Assembly: GCF_007753265.1 (NCBI RefSeq)
Contig: NZ_CP036349.1
Location: 2,203,363 to 2,267,362, forward strand
Direction: 5' to 3'
From: Botrimarina mediterranea
GTDB lineage: Bacteria > Planctomycetota > Planctomycetia > Pirellulales > Lacipirellulaceae
Length of the DNA: 64,000 nucleotides
Below are positions 42,260 through 50,609 of this stretch, one piece after another; the stretch's first letter is position 1, and every line of letters starts with the position of its first letter. The notes below the pieces were generated by a model. That model saw nothing but the letters and a program-made list of their open reading frames with translations. It was not told where the DNA came from and did no database searches. The position numbers and the translations under genes are program-made.

Positions 42260-43000
42260 TCAGCGGAGGGAGGCCGGCGCCTCCAGCGGCGTGACGCTCC
42301 GCACCGACACCGAGTAGGTGACGCTTCTGGCGATGCGGTCGGCGACCGACATCATCAGTTCTTCAGACGGGGTGTTGGTGATCGGGACCATCATCCCCCC
42401 GGCGGCCTCGCAGAAGGCGCCGAGTGCAGGGGTTGGCTCGCAGACGAGATAGACCAACAACCCGAGTTCTCGCGCCTCCATCCCGATCGCTTCGGGAGAG
42501 CGGCCCGACCGCGCAGGCTTGGTGTCGGCGTTGATGAAGACGAGCATCACCCGTCCGCCGGCGGGGCGGCTCTGCCGCTCGTCGAAGCGGAGGAACGCCG
42601 ACTCGAACGCGCTGAGGTGCGTCTCGCTCGCGTCGCCGCCCCCCTTGTAACGCACCGCCGCCACGGCCGCGCTCGCTGCGTTCGCGTCCGCGTCTTGACG
42701 GATGACGTTGGGGAACTCGTCGTAGTCCTCGTCGCGGTGCGTTTGCACCCAGACCGACAGCCGGCCAACCCGCCGCTCGACCTCGGTGAGGATGACGCGC
42801 GTAGCGAGCGTGACCCCGTCAGAGAACTCCTGCCCGCTACCGGTCGCGTCGACCAAGACGCCGAACTCGACGCCCGCCGCCGAGCCGGCTTGGCGGACGC
42901 TCGGTTCGACGCGGAACCTCCCTCGTGGCGTCTCAAACTCGCCGAGGTTGGGCGCGGTCAATCCGGCGTCGCCGCGGGTGCGTTTAGCGGGCCAGAACAT
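42260..43000 (-). CDS. von Willebrand factor A domain protein
   Basis: 246 residues from the ATG at 43000; an upstream in-frame start is within non-conserved sequence. The MIDAS-like start is VEFGVLVDATGSGQEFSDGV (DxTGS, a variant of DxSxS), followed by VWVQTHRDEDYDEF and a strand VMLVFINADTKP, then LGLLVYLVCEPTP. This is the Rossmann-like order of a vWA domain, binding a divalent metal and a partner protein. TerY-type vWA proteins occur in stress- and defence-related triads; a second vWA protein is encoded at 51.9-52.6 kb, in the same element. Confidence 0.75.
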   Translation of the reverse strand: MFWPAKRTRGDAGLTAPNLGEFETPRGRFRVEPSVRQAGSAAGVEFGVLVDATGSGQEFSDGVTLATRVILTEVERRVGRLSVWVQTHRDEDYDEFPNVIRQDADANAASAAVAAVRYKGGGDASETHLSAFESAFLRFDERQSRPAGGRVMLVFINADTKPARSGRSPEAIGMEARELGLLVYLVCEPTPALGAFCEAAGGMMVPITNTPSEELMMSVADRIARSVTYSVSVRSVTPLEAPASLR

Positions 43001-43552
43001 CGCTTCGGCTCCTGACGGTATGGGGGTGCAGATTGGTAGTTGGGGGGAGTGATTGGCCTGACGTTCCGCTGGCGGTTGTTTCCGCCAAGGCCAATCGACC
43101 GACTGGTGTTCGGCGTTACTCAGGCTTGGTTGTGGTTTGATGCGTCTTGCGGCGTTAGGCGTTGCGAGGTCTCTCACCCCCTGAGGGCCCCGTCGCCCAA
43201 GCCACCGCAGTGACTTGGGACGATGGGGAGGAGGGGATGTGACCAGGCCGCGGCCCAGTCACCAGGGGAGGCACTGAGCGAGCAGGTGTCCTGCGCCGAG
43301 AACCGCCTCACGCATCAGCTCGTCGGGCAGCCGGGCGAGTCCCACAAGAACGTCGCCTACGCCAAACGCCACGAGCAGAAGCCGAACACGGGTGGACAGG
43401 CCTCGCTTTCTTCCTTGGTAAGTCCTCATAGACAATCCTTCTGATAGGGGCGGGACTTTTGGACCGACACGACCGCAGTCGATGCGTCTTAAGAACCCGC
43501 CACGCGTTAAGCCGGTCGGTGAGCGAATCTCACGCGAGCCGGATAAAACACC
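43001..43552. other. Intergenic region
   Basis: About 550 bases with no supported gene. Short open frames on both strands have no plausible ribosome site. No repeat or hairpin stood out. Confidence 0.4.
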
Positions 43553-44155
43553 TCACCACAGTTCGAGCGGGCCCTCGCGGTAGGCCCGCCAGACCGATTC
43601 AATCTTCTGTCGCGTATAGCCGCGGCCGAGGACTTCGACCGTGACGGTTTCGCCCTCGCGCTCGTAAGTTGCGTCGGGGCGCTCACCCGCCTGGGGCGGG
43701 AAAGCGTCCTCGTGGCGCCAAGCGTCGGCACGACCCTCAGCTAGCAAGCGCAGGTAGACCGCTCCGACCGAGGCGTCGTGTTCGAGTTCTCTTGGGCGCG
43801 GCGGACGGCAGGCGCCACCAAAGGTGGCGAGGCCGTTCTCCGTCGCCCGGACGCAGACCGCTTGCCGAGCCAAGGCGGCCCGCCAGCGCTGCTGGTTCCG
43901 CCAACTGACGGCGGCAAGGTTCGGCTTCATATCCCCTGGGCGGTAACGACAGAGTGGGCCTTCAACGGCTACAACGCCCAGGCTTAGCGAGTCGGCGACA
44001 GCAAGCTTGTGGCGGACAAGCGTTCTCACCCCGCGGCGTGCGCAGTCGAGCGGGTCACGCCGCGTGCCAAAAAACGCCTTAGCGATTTGACGGACGGTAA
44101 GCACGCGGGAGTGGCGGGCGAGGGTCTCGATCGTTTGCCGGGTTTCGGGGGGCAT
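43553..44155 (-). CDS. Replication-relaxation-like winged-helix protein
   Basis: 200 residues. The N-terminus ETRQTIETLARHSRVLTVRQIAKAFFG...CARRGVRTLVRHKLAV fits a winged-helix DNA-binding domain, and the remainder (RPDATYEREGETVTVEVLGRGYTRQKIESVWRAY) resembles the nuclease-like C-terminal part of replication-relaxation proteins associated with conjugative and plasmid elements. The likely role is in mobilisation or replication of the element, by similarity of layout only. Confidence 0.55.
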   Translation of the reverse strand: MPPETRQTIETLARHSRVLTVRQIAKAFFGTRRDPLDCARRGVRTLVRHKLAVADSLSLGVVAVEGPLCRYRPGDMKPNLAAVSWRNQQRWRAALARQAVCVRATENGLATFGGACRPPRPRELEHDASVGAVYLRLLAEGRADAWRHEDAFPPQAGERPDATYEREGETVTVEVLGRGYTRQKIESVWRAYREGPLELW

Positions 44156-44167
44156 GGTCTCTAACGC

Positions 44168-44401
44168 CTACGCGTCGGGCGCAGCGCGCAAGTCGTAACG
44201 CGCGTCGTGGCGCGGAGTTATGCGTCCTTCGGTCTCGCCGCGCGCAGCGTGACTATCCCCCAACCAGGGCGGCGCCGCCGTGACGAGGGCGAGCAGCCCG
44301 CCGCCGCAGCGGGGACAATGTTCTGGCGCAACTACGCAGAAAAACTTGGCGGTGCAGTCGCGGCACGCGGCGTAGGTCGCGGTAGGCGGCGGTCGTCCCA
44401 T
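44168..44401 (-). CDS. Small zinc-ribbon protein
   Basis: 77 residues. CRDCTAKFFCVVAPEHCPRCGGGL provides two CxxC pairs of a zinc ribbon. The gene lies 12 bases upstream of the winged-helix gene and is probably cotranscribed with it. An imperfect copy of its first codons (36 of 42 bases) is present at 44887-44928, suggesting a local duplication. No precise function can be given. Confidence 0.5.
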   Translation of the reverse strand: MGRPPPTATYAACRDCTAKFFCVVAPEHCPRCGGGLLALVTAAPPWLGDSHAARGETEGRITPRHDARYDLRAAPDA

Positions 44402-44586
44402 GGAGAGAGTTGATGAAACAAATAGGAAGGATCCGCAGGAGAACTACGCAATCGCAAAGGCCCCTGGCCGTCCTCGCGAGGCCGCCGGGCGACTGTCCGA
44501 CTACACAACCGCTGGCGTCCGGCCGACGCCGCGTTTGCCGCGCTTGGAAGTCTGCTTGGTGACCTCCGGGCGACGACTCATGACTC

Positions 44587-44787
44587 CTACTCGAACGAGA
44601 AGCCAATCCCCAATGCGCTGGTTAGCTCGGCGACCTTGTTCATACTCAGGCGGTCGTCTTCGGCGCACGCCAGCAAGAACACCAGCACGGTCCCGACCGC
44701 CTTCTTCTGGTCAGCTGGCATGTCGTGCATCAGCTCTTTCAGCGCATCGAACAGTGCGATCTCACCGTCTCTTATCTCTTCTGTCAT
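44587..44787 (-). CDS. Small acidic hypothetical protein
   Basis: 66 residues: MTEEIRDGEIALFDALKELMHDMPADQKKAVGTVLVFLLACAEDD, ending GIGFSFE. It is predicted helical with a possible amphipathic or membrane-associated helix in KAVGTVLVFLLACA. Codon use matches the neighbouring genes. Function unknown. Confidence 0.45.
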   Translation of the reverse strand: MTEEIRDGEIALFDALKELMHDMPADQKKAVGTVLVFLLACAEDDRLSMNKVAELTSALGIGFSFE

Positions 44788-44886
44788 AGTTGACTCTCAT
44801 TAGGGTCAGGGTCCGAGCGGGTAAGCGGGAGGGTGAGCAGTGCAACTAGATAGGGGACTGTTACGCCGGCCCAAGGGCTCGTCGGG

Positions 44887-44928
44887 GCACGCGGCGTAGG
44901 CCATGGTTGGCGGCGGTCGTTTCATGGA
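44887..44928. repeat. Partial copy of the zinc-ribbon gene start
   Basis: 44887-44928 matches 44363-44404 at 36 of 42 positions. The latter spans the start codon and first 13 codons of the zinc-ribbon gene. The copy keeps an ATG (reverse strand, 44925) encoding RPPPT.AYAAC, then diverges. Confidence 0.55.
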
Positions 44929-44960
44929 AGCGGTCAAGACTTGAAACACTCTGAATCAAA

Positions 44961-44987
44961 GGAGGCCCTCGCAATCGCGAGAGCCTC
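44961..44987 (-). terminator. Hairpin after the 135-residue gene
   Basis: GGAGGCCCTCGC and the near-complement GCGAGAGCCTCC pair over 12 positions with one mismatch and an AAT loop. It starts 18 bases after the stop of the gene at 45005 and is followed on the reverse strand by TTTGATTC, a weak T-tract. Confidence 0.5.
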
Positions 44988-45004
44988 CGGGTGTCCGAAG
45001 AGGC

Positions 45005-45412
45005 TTACCAAACCTCGAATCCACCGCAGTGGCGGAGGAAGTCGCAAAACTCCCGCACCAATTCCGTCCTGGCCCGGAAAGGCGACCGGACTTGATCAGG
45101 AGGCAACGTCTGGACTTCCCCGTCGGTGAGATAGAATCCCCAAGCGTCGACTTGGAGGGCCGAATCAACCATGAAGCACCAGTCGTCGGTTTCCAGCAGT
45201 TTCTCCAGCCGACGGGCGATCTCGTTGCAGGTCGGCTGGTCGTCAATGCCCGCCCCCCAATTGGATGACATGCCGACGAGGGTCTCCCTGTCGAGCAGGT
45301 CGGAGCAACAGTGCTTAATCGCCTCGTTTAACGGGTGCCATTCCCAAACACTCGCGCGGAAGCAGACCCCTCTCTCATCGGCTGGCTTTTTGCCGTGAAC
45401 GTCCATGCCCAT
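45005..45412 (-). CDS. Hypothetical protein
   Basis: 135 residues starting MGMDVHGKKP; the ATG at 45412 has AAGGAG six bases upstream, which favours it over the ATG at 45418. The sequence WHPLNEAIKHCCSDLLDRETLVGMSSNWGAGI, then QVDAWGFYLTDGEV and LVREFCDFLRHCGGFEVW. It resembles a widespread small family of unknown function in plasmids and actinobacterial/planctomycete elements (WEWHPL...SNxGxGI...FL..CGGFxVW). No activity is known. Confidence 0.6.
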   Translation of the reverse strand: MGMDVHGKKPADERGVCFRASVWEWHPLNEAIKHCCSDLLDRETLVGMSSNWGAGIDDQPTCNEIARRLEKLLETDDWCFMVDSALQVDAWGFYLTDGEVQTLPPDQVRSPFRARTELVREFCDFLRHCGGFEVW

Positions 45413-45657
45413 ACTCATCTCCTTGGATAGAGCCTCGCCAGTTAGCCGGGGCGGCGAGGGCTCGTTAGCTTCGCCCCTCGCTCGCGGCCGCGGCTGCGAG
45501 CGAGCGGAGAACAGGAGTGAGCAAGTGGATAGGACGTCGTAGCGACAAAACCCTTCGGAACACCGCACAACCCGGCCTTCGCTTGCGAGAAGGCTTGGTT
45601 GGACGGTGATCAGCTGAGCCGTCGTCGCAGAGCCGGGTGTTGAGCGTGCGAGAGCCT

Positions 45658-47103
45658 TCATTTGCTCTCCGACTGCGGAGCTTCTTGACGAATCCGCCAT
45701 GACTGCTCATCGCAGAGACGGCGGTAGAGGTCTCGCAGCCGACCCACGCGGTCCGAGCGGTGGAGGTCGTCGGCTGCCAGGGGCGTCGCGGCGACTTGCG
45801 AGCTTGCTGGTGTCGAAAGCGTTGGAGTTGCAGGCAGCTTCGAGGGAAGCGGCTTGTTCTTGAGCTTGGTGTGCTCTGCCGGTGAAGCGGTTGGGGGGAT
45901 GACCGTGAACGGGATTGGGTCGCGATGCTTGTCGCCCAGCCGGAGCACGGCGTACGCCTTCATGGCGACTCCGGAGAGCTCAAGGATCTCGTTGCGAGTG
46001 AGTCCCGGCTCGCGCGTCTCTCGGACCGAGGTCGTAAGCGACATGCCGCGAAGCGACTGGCTCTTGTCGGGACGCAACACGTCGAGGCTGCGGTTTTGAA
46101 GCTCCTTGATCTCCTCCTCGGATTCGCGGGCGAAGAGGATCCGCTGACATTGGCTGCGGATGATCGGCCGGAGGTCCCCTTCGGGATTGATAAGCTGCGA
46201 ATCGTCCTGAAAAACCGTGTAGTAGGCGATGCTCCACTTTCTGGCGAGCACCATGCCGCTGTCGACGGCACTCCTCGAAGACGCGACCTGAGCGTACTCG
46301 TCTACCGGCACGTGGAGGTAGCGAACTGGTTTGCCTTGTTCATATCGGTGGGCGGCTTGGACTAACAGCGACCAAATCATCATCGTCGCCACAGCTCGCG
46401 CCGACTCAACGCGGAGCGCCGACGGGATATAGACGACAACGACGGCAGACGACTCGATCGCCTCGCCGATGTCGAGCTTCTTCGATCCCTTGCCGGTGAG
46501 CGCGTCGAAGCTGAGCAGCGTCTCGGCGGCGAGGTAGGCTTCGCTGGTGTGCTGGGAGTTCTTGCACGCTTCACCCATCCGGCTCAGTTCACGCGCCAGC
46601 TCGGGGAAACTCGGCAAACGCCCCAGGGTCGTCGTCAGCGTCGCGAAGGCCTGCGTGATCGCCTTGAAGTTGATGCGGCCCCAGAACTTCCGACCGTAGC
46701 CCTCGCCGTGTAACAGCGAGAGCCCCGAGGCCGTCCCCGACTCGGCGAGAGTCACGTCCGCCGCGTAAGCGGGCGTCCCCTGGATCGGGTCCCACGAGCA
46801 GCCGTCGTGCCCGTTGTCGAGCGAGAGGAAGTAGAAAGGTTTGCCGGCTTGCTCGGCCGCTTCTTTGAGGATCCAGAAAGCCGCCTGGTCGCCACCGAGG
46901 TCGATGAAGAAGCAGCCATCCGTTGGCAGCATGATGAACTGCTTCAATACCGACAGCAGGAAGAGCGTCTTTCTCTGCCCGACGGGACCGGTGATAGCGA
47001 AGTGCTTCTCGCGCAGCTGGTCCAGCGCGACGTCGAGCGGGCCGGAGTCGGTCATCCCTAGGCGGATGAAGCCAGGACGGACGGGTTGAAGAGGTGGCGT
47101 CAT
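45658..47103 (-). CDS. TraG/VirD4-type coupling ATPase, degenerate Walker A
   Basis: 481 residues. After HFAITGPVGQRKTLFLLSVLK (a P-loop in which the Gly before Lys is Arg), FFIDLGGDQAAFW and YFLSLDNGHDGCSWDP follow, then a large helical insert, RYLHVPVDEYAQVAS (Walker B, DE), and YYTVFQDDSQL (sensor) and ILFARESEEEI. The layout is that of VirD4/TraG coupling proteins, which feed DNA into a type IV secretion channel, but no N-terminal membrane span is visible and the P-loop is unusual. It overlaps the next upstream gene by four bases. Confidence 0.75.
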   Translation of the reverse strand: MTPPLQPVRPGFIRLGMTDSGPLDVALDQLREKHFAITGPVGQRKTLFLLSVLKQFIMLPTDGCFFIDLGGDQAAFWILKEAAEQAGKPFYFLSLDNGHDGCSWDPIQGTPAYAADVTLAESGTASGLSLLHGEGYGRKFWGRINFKAITQAFATLTTTLGRLPSFPELARELSRMGEACKNSQHTSEAYLAAETLLSFDALTGKGSKKLDIGEAIESSAVVVVYIPSALRVESARAVATMMIWSLLVQAAHRYEQGKPVRYLHVPVDEYAQVASSRSAVDSGMVLARKWSIAYYTVFQDDSQLINPEGDLRPIIRSQCQRILFARESEEEIKELQNRSLDVLRPDKSQSLRGMSLTTSVRETREPGLTRNEILELSGVAMKAYAVLRLGDKHRDPIPFTVIPPTASPAEHTKLKNKPLPSKLPATPTLSTPASSQVAATPLAADDLHRSDRVGRLRDLYRRLCDEQSWRIRQEAPQSESK

Positions 47104-47852
47104 GGCTGGCTCCCGCGTCGTAGGACCTTGGCGAGCGTCGCGGTCGTCGGACCGAGGCCGATGACCACCCGACGACCGTCAAACCGTCGGTCGCCGTCGA
47201 AGGCGTCCTGCAACTGCTCGACGCGCTCGGGCGTGTGCCCGACGACCGCCAGTCCGAAGTCTTGCGACTGAACCCACGGACGCACCTTGGCGTTCGCAAG
47301 CGTTTTGCGAAAGACTTCGTCGGCCTTGTCACGAATCGTCTTGGGCTTTCCAGAGGCGGCGACAAGAACTCGAAGCAAGACGATCCGCGGCACTTCCTCC
47401 TTTCCATCATCGAACTCGTCGGTAACCAGATGCGGTGTATTCGCCGCAAACCCACCGTCCAGCTCGTTGACCTCTTGCGGCTTCAAACGTGTTCGACGCA
47501 CGCCTTCCGCAGCCTCCAGTACGCAGAAGCAAGCGACCGCCATAGCCGCGTCGAGACCCGCCCCGCTCATCGCCTTCGGCCGGACCGTCACGCCAATCTC
47601 ACGGCCGCCGGCCGGCGTCAGCGTCGCGTACGACACGCCGCCCGGGATCGCCGCTGTTTGGAGAGTGATCCAGCCCTTCGCCTCGTAACGCCGCAAGACG
47701 TGGCCCGCCTGCTTTCCCTCCAAGAACCGCTTCGACACCGTCGCCGCCACCGCCGCCTGGTAGCGCAGCACATGACGAAGCACCGCCAAGTCGCGTTCGG
47801 CGTACTCCTCGGCTTTCCGGCGGCGGTTCGGGTTGTCGGCGGCGGTGGACAT
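47100..47852 (-). CDS. Replication-relaxation-like protein
   Basis: 250 residues. The N-terminal RDLAVLRHVLRYQAAVAATVSKRFLEGKQAGHVLRRYEAKGWITL is a winged-helix pattern; ATLTPAGGREIGV follows, as in replication-relaxation proteins of actinobacterial and planctomycete elements. The C-terminal half may be a degenerate nuclease-like domain (DEVFRKTL; LAVVGHTPERVEQL). It is translationally coupled to the coupling ATPase (4-base overlap), which supports a role in DNA processing for transfer. Confidence 0.65.
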   Translation of the reverse strand: MSTAADNPNRRRKAEEYAERDLAVLRHVLRYQAAVAATVSKRFLEGKQAGHVLRRYEAKGWITLQTAAIPGGVSYATLTPAGGREIGVTVRPKAMSGAGLDAAMAVACFCVLEAAEGVRRTRLKPQEVNELDGGFAANTPHLVTDEFDDGKEEVPRIVLLRVLVAASGKPKTIRDKADEVFRKTLANAKVRPWVQSQDFGLAVVGHTPERVEQLQDAFDGDRRFDGRRVVIGLGPTTATLAKVLRRGSQP

Positions 47853-47924
47853 TGGGGGGGGATGGTCGGGTGGCGAGGGACGGCGATGGAAAGCTGGTAA
47901 CTGGGCGTGAGGACGCGACTTGCG

Positions 47925-48593
47925 TCATGCGTGGCGCGCTCGGCGTGTTGGGGGCGCGAAGTGGCTCGTTGGCTGGGGCGTGCCGAAATTCTGGGTGGCG
48001 TAGTAGCCGCCGGACGTGTCGCGGATGACCCCGATGCCGACCTCGGCCGTGTCGCCGACGAGGTTCCGTTGGTGCCCCGGCGAATGGACCCACCCGTCGT
48101 GCATCATCCAGGCGAGGGCGCCGAGTCCCTTGCCGGGGGCGAGCACATAAAAGAGGTTCTCGGCGTACCGCTCGTACTCGTAGCCAAATCGCTCCAGCCG
48201 CTCGGGGAGGACGACGCCGTCGCTCAAGACGTGCGCAAACTCCTCTAGCTCGCCCATCCGCGTCGATTGGTAAAGGGACGACAGCTCGAGTTGCAGGTTC
48301 CACGTCACGGGGCGGCAGCCTTGCTCAATACGGTAGGCGTTGAGGTGCTCAAACAGCTTCTCGGCGATCCATCGACAGTCGCTGTCTTGGTGGTGGCGGC
48401 CAAGCCTCTCGGCGACGGCGCAGGCCGCTGGCACGACCTTGTGAGCCGGCGACGTGCGCTTTCGTTTGCTCGCAAGCCGAGCGACCTCTCTTGCCGCGCA
48501 CCAGACGCATTCACCAACGAGCCAGACGGCAAGCAGCGGGAGCGGCAGCACGACGATGCGTCGCTGGGTCGGTTCGGTGTTCTTTGGGGGCAT
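47925..48593 (-). CDS. CAP-domain (SCP/PR-1-like) exported or membrane-tethered protein
   Basis: 222 residues. An N-terminal hydrophobic segment (RIVVLPLPLLAVWLVGECVWCAA) could be a signal anchor. The C-terminal ~140 residues have the CAP pattern: IAEKLFEHLNAYRIEQGCRPVTWN, HVLSDG, FGYEYERYAENLFY, GWVHSPGHQRNLVGDTAEVGIGV and YYATQNFG; the HSPGHQRN motif is the CAP signature. CAP proteins are cell-envelope proteins of varied or unknown activity. Its position between a mobilisation gene and a small unknown protein suggests an envelope role in transfer or host interaction, which is unproven. Confidence 0.8.
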   Translation of the reverse strand: MPPKNTEPTQRRIVVLPLPLLAVWLVGECVWCAAREVARLASKRKRTSPAHKVVPAACAVAERLGRHHQDSDCRWIAEKLFEHLNAYRIEQGCRPVTWNLQLELSSLYQSTRMGELEEFAHVLSDGVVLPERLERFGYEYERYAENLFYVLAPGKGLGALAWMMHDGWVHSPGHQRNLVGDTAEVGIGVIRDTSGGYYATQNFGTPQPTSHFAPPTRRARHA

Positions 48594-48642
48594 CGGCGTA
48601 CGAAGTGGTTAGGGCGTCAGGCGGTTAAGCCGGAAAGAGGAG

Positions 48643-48672
48643 CCGGGCCCTCACCTTTAGGTGAGGGCCCGG
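48643..48672 (-). terminator. Strong hairpin between reverse-strand genes
   Basis: CCGGGCCCTCACC and GGTGAGGGCCCGG form a perfect 13-bp stem with a TTTA loop. It follows the stop codon of the 128-residue gene (48689) by 16 bases and precedes the CAP gene. On the reverse strand CTCCTCTTTCC follows, so it is a plausible terminator or attenuator between them. Confidence 0.65.
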
Positions 48673-48688
48673 ACTCCGGGGTTGACGT

Positions 48689-49075
48689 TTAGCCAGCCAT
48701 CGCCGCGAGCAGCCCGGTGGGCTTGGTCGCGCCGTTCGGCCTCGCCATCGCTTTCACCTCGGACACAACCGCTTCAATCCGTTTGCTCAGCTCGCTAAGC
48801 TCCGATTGAAGGTCGATAGGACAGTTCGGGTCCTTAGCGAAGACACTCGCCATGAACCCAACCGCCTCGGCCGCGTCCCGGCACTGTTCGGGTTTTAACA
48901 GCCGATACGACCTGCCCCCGTTGGGGTTCGTGCGGCTCAGGCCCCAGAAGGCGCCGTCGTCCGCGACAAACAGATCGACCTCGGTCGTCTCATTAACCCG
49001 AGCCGATTCGGTCGATGTGAAACGACGACCTTCCCTGTTGCGGCTCCCGTTCTTGTTGTTGCCAAAAAGTGACAT
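48689..49075 (-). CDS. Hypothetical protein
   Basis: 128 residues with a very good ribosome site (GGAGG five bases ahead of AAAGTATG). The sequence includes TTEVDLFVADDGAFWGLSRTNPNGGRSYRLLKPEQCRDAAEAVGFMASVFAKD and a C-terminal coiled-coil segment (QSELSELSKRIEAVVSEVKAM). I recognise no family; an adaptor or oligomerising role is possible. Confidence 0.55.
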   Translation of the reverse strand: MSLFGNNKNGSRNREGRRFTSTESARVNETTEVDLFVADDGAFWGLSRTNPNGGRSYRLLKPEQCRDAAEAVGFMASVFAKDPNCPIDLQSELSELSKRIEAVVSEVKAMARPNGATKPTGLLAAMAG

Positions 49076-49274
49076 ACTTTCCTCCGTTCAATAGCGAGAC
49101 TCTCACAACGAGGAAGCGAGAGAGGCTCGCGGTTGTTGATCCGCTTCCTGCTGACGGCTATCAAGCAATCAGCACGCGGCAGACAACGGGCGGAGGGCGA
49201 CGAAAACTCGCAGGGATGACTAAACGATCAACAAAAACTCCAGTTGGTTTGAGGGAGTGGGCGGGCCGGCTGCG

Positions 49275-50609
49275 TCACCGGACACGGCGGAGCTCGTAGT
49301 TCTGAAGGCCAAGGCGCACGACCTTGTCGCTACGCGTCGCAAAGCCGTAGCGGACGCCGGTCACGCTGGCGTGGCCGTCGTCGGTGAAAGTCAGGACCGT
49401 CCCGGCGAGGTCGACGGACTCGCCCGAAGCGAAGGTGTAAACAAGCCGCTCGGCGACAAACGAATCGGCCTCGCCTCGCTGGCGCAGCCGGCCTGAGACC
49501 TCGGTGACGACGCCACGCCGGCCAATGCTCGCCAGCAGGTCGTCGCCCGAACGCTCCAGGACGATCTCGAAGTTCGAGTCGGGCGCCGCCCAGACGCCTG
49601 CGAATCGCTCGGCCCGCCTTTGCGTGGTCGCCCTCGCTTCAGCCTTCCGCGGGTTAACCCTTGGTTCCGGCTTTGCCCGCTCGCTGGTGAAAGAGATGTC
49701 GGGCGTCGGGATCGGCGACCACGCCTCTCGTCGGACCGCGGGGACATTGGACAGCGCACTCAGTGATTGGGGGAGCAGCAGCGGCTTGTCCTGCGCGAAG
49801 GTCTTCTGACGGGCGTCGGCCTTGAGCGAAGTCACGGTAATCTTGACGGCAGGTTGCTCGGCTTCCTGCTCAAGTCGCTGGCCCGTCGTTCGGCCGTGCA
49901 ACGACCGCAGCCGCTCGCGAAAGTCTGCGAACGAACGGACGTAGGCGGCCAAACGCGAAAGGAATTCTTCCGTCTCGGCGCTTTCTTCGGGCACGATTTC
50001 AAGCAGCGCCTCGACCCTTTTGAGCTGCGTATCGACCCGTTCAACGAAGTCGAGGTTGTCGGTGATGGTTTCGACCGTGGGGCCGACCAGAGTCTCTTGC
50101 TGGAGGTACTTCTCGGCGATCGCCCGAAACGACTCGCTCCACAGCCGGTAGTCATCCCTTAGTTCTTCGTAGGGCTCATCGGCGGCGTAGTCCTCGAACC
50201 GTTTCGCCGCCGCGGACAAGACGGGCGCCGCTTCGCACAAAGTCTCGCCGTACCGCAGCGTGTCCGCACGCGCTTCCTTGTGCGCAGCGGCAACTTCGGG
50301 CGTGCGCCGCTGCATCTGACGGACGACCGCCCGCAGCTCAACGATCGTCAGCCGCTCACCGTTTAAGTTGTCGTCCGCGATGAGGGCGATCGCTTTGTCG
50401 AGCCGGTCAAGCGACAAACGCATCGCTTTCTCGTCGCGTTCGACTTCCTTGCGCCACAGGAGTCCGCGTTCAAAGACCTTAGCCTCCGCCGTCGCTACGC
50501 TCTCGGCTTCGACGGGGAGGGCAGGAGTGTCCTTCGTCAGCGCCGCGCCATAAAGCGCCATCGCCAGCAGTCCCAGCAACCCCAGCGATACCAGTACTCG
50601 GATCGTCAT
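49275..50609 (-). CDS. Membrane-anchored coiled-coil protein of the vWA/kinase operon
   Basis: 444 residues. MTIRVLVSLGLLGLLAMALYGAAL is an N-terminal membrane anchor or signal. Residues ~35-250 are strongly helical with heptad-like Glu/Arg/Leu runs. The C-terminal ~120 residues are beta-rich (FAGVWAAPDSNFEIVLERSGDDLLASIGRRG), similar to small lipocalin-like exported domains. It is last in a reverse-strand operon; the kinase gene upstream overlaps its start by four bases. The topology places most of it outside the membrane, perhaps as a target or sensor for the kinase. Confidence 0.7.
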   Translation of the reverse strand: MTIRVLVSLGLLGLLAMALYGAALTKDTPALPVEAESVATAEAKVFERGLLWRKEVERDEKAMRLSLDRLDKAIALIADDNLNGERLTIVELRAVVRQMQRRTPEVAAAHKEARADTLRYGETLCEAAPVLSAAAKRFEDYAADEPYEELRDDYRLWSESFRAIAEKYLQQETLVGPTVETITDNLDFVERVDTQLKRVEALLEIVPEESAETEEFLSRLAAYVRSFADFRERLRSLHGRTTGQRLEQEAEQPAVKITVTSLKADARQKTFAQDKPLLLPQSLSALSNVPAVRREAWSPIPTPDISFTSERAKPEPRVNPRKAEARATTQRRAERFAGVWAAPDSNFEIVLERSGDDLLASIGRRGVVTEVSGRLRQRGEADSFVAERLVYTFASGESVDLAGTVLTFTDDGHASVTGVRYGFATRSDKVVRLGLQNYELRRVR

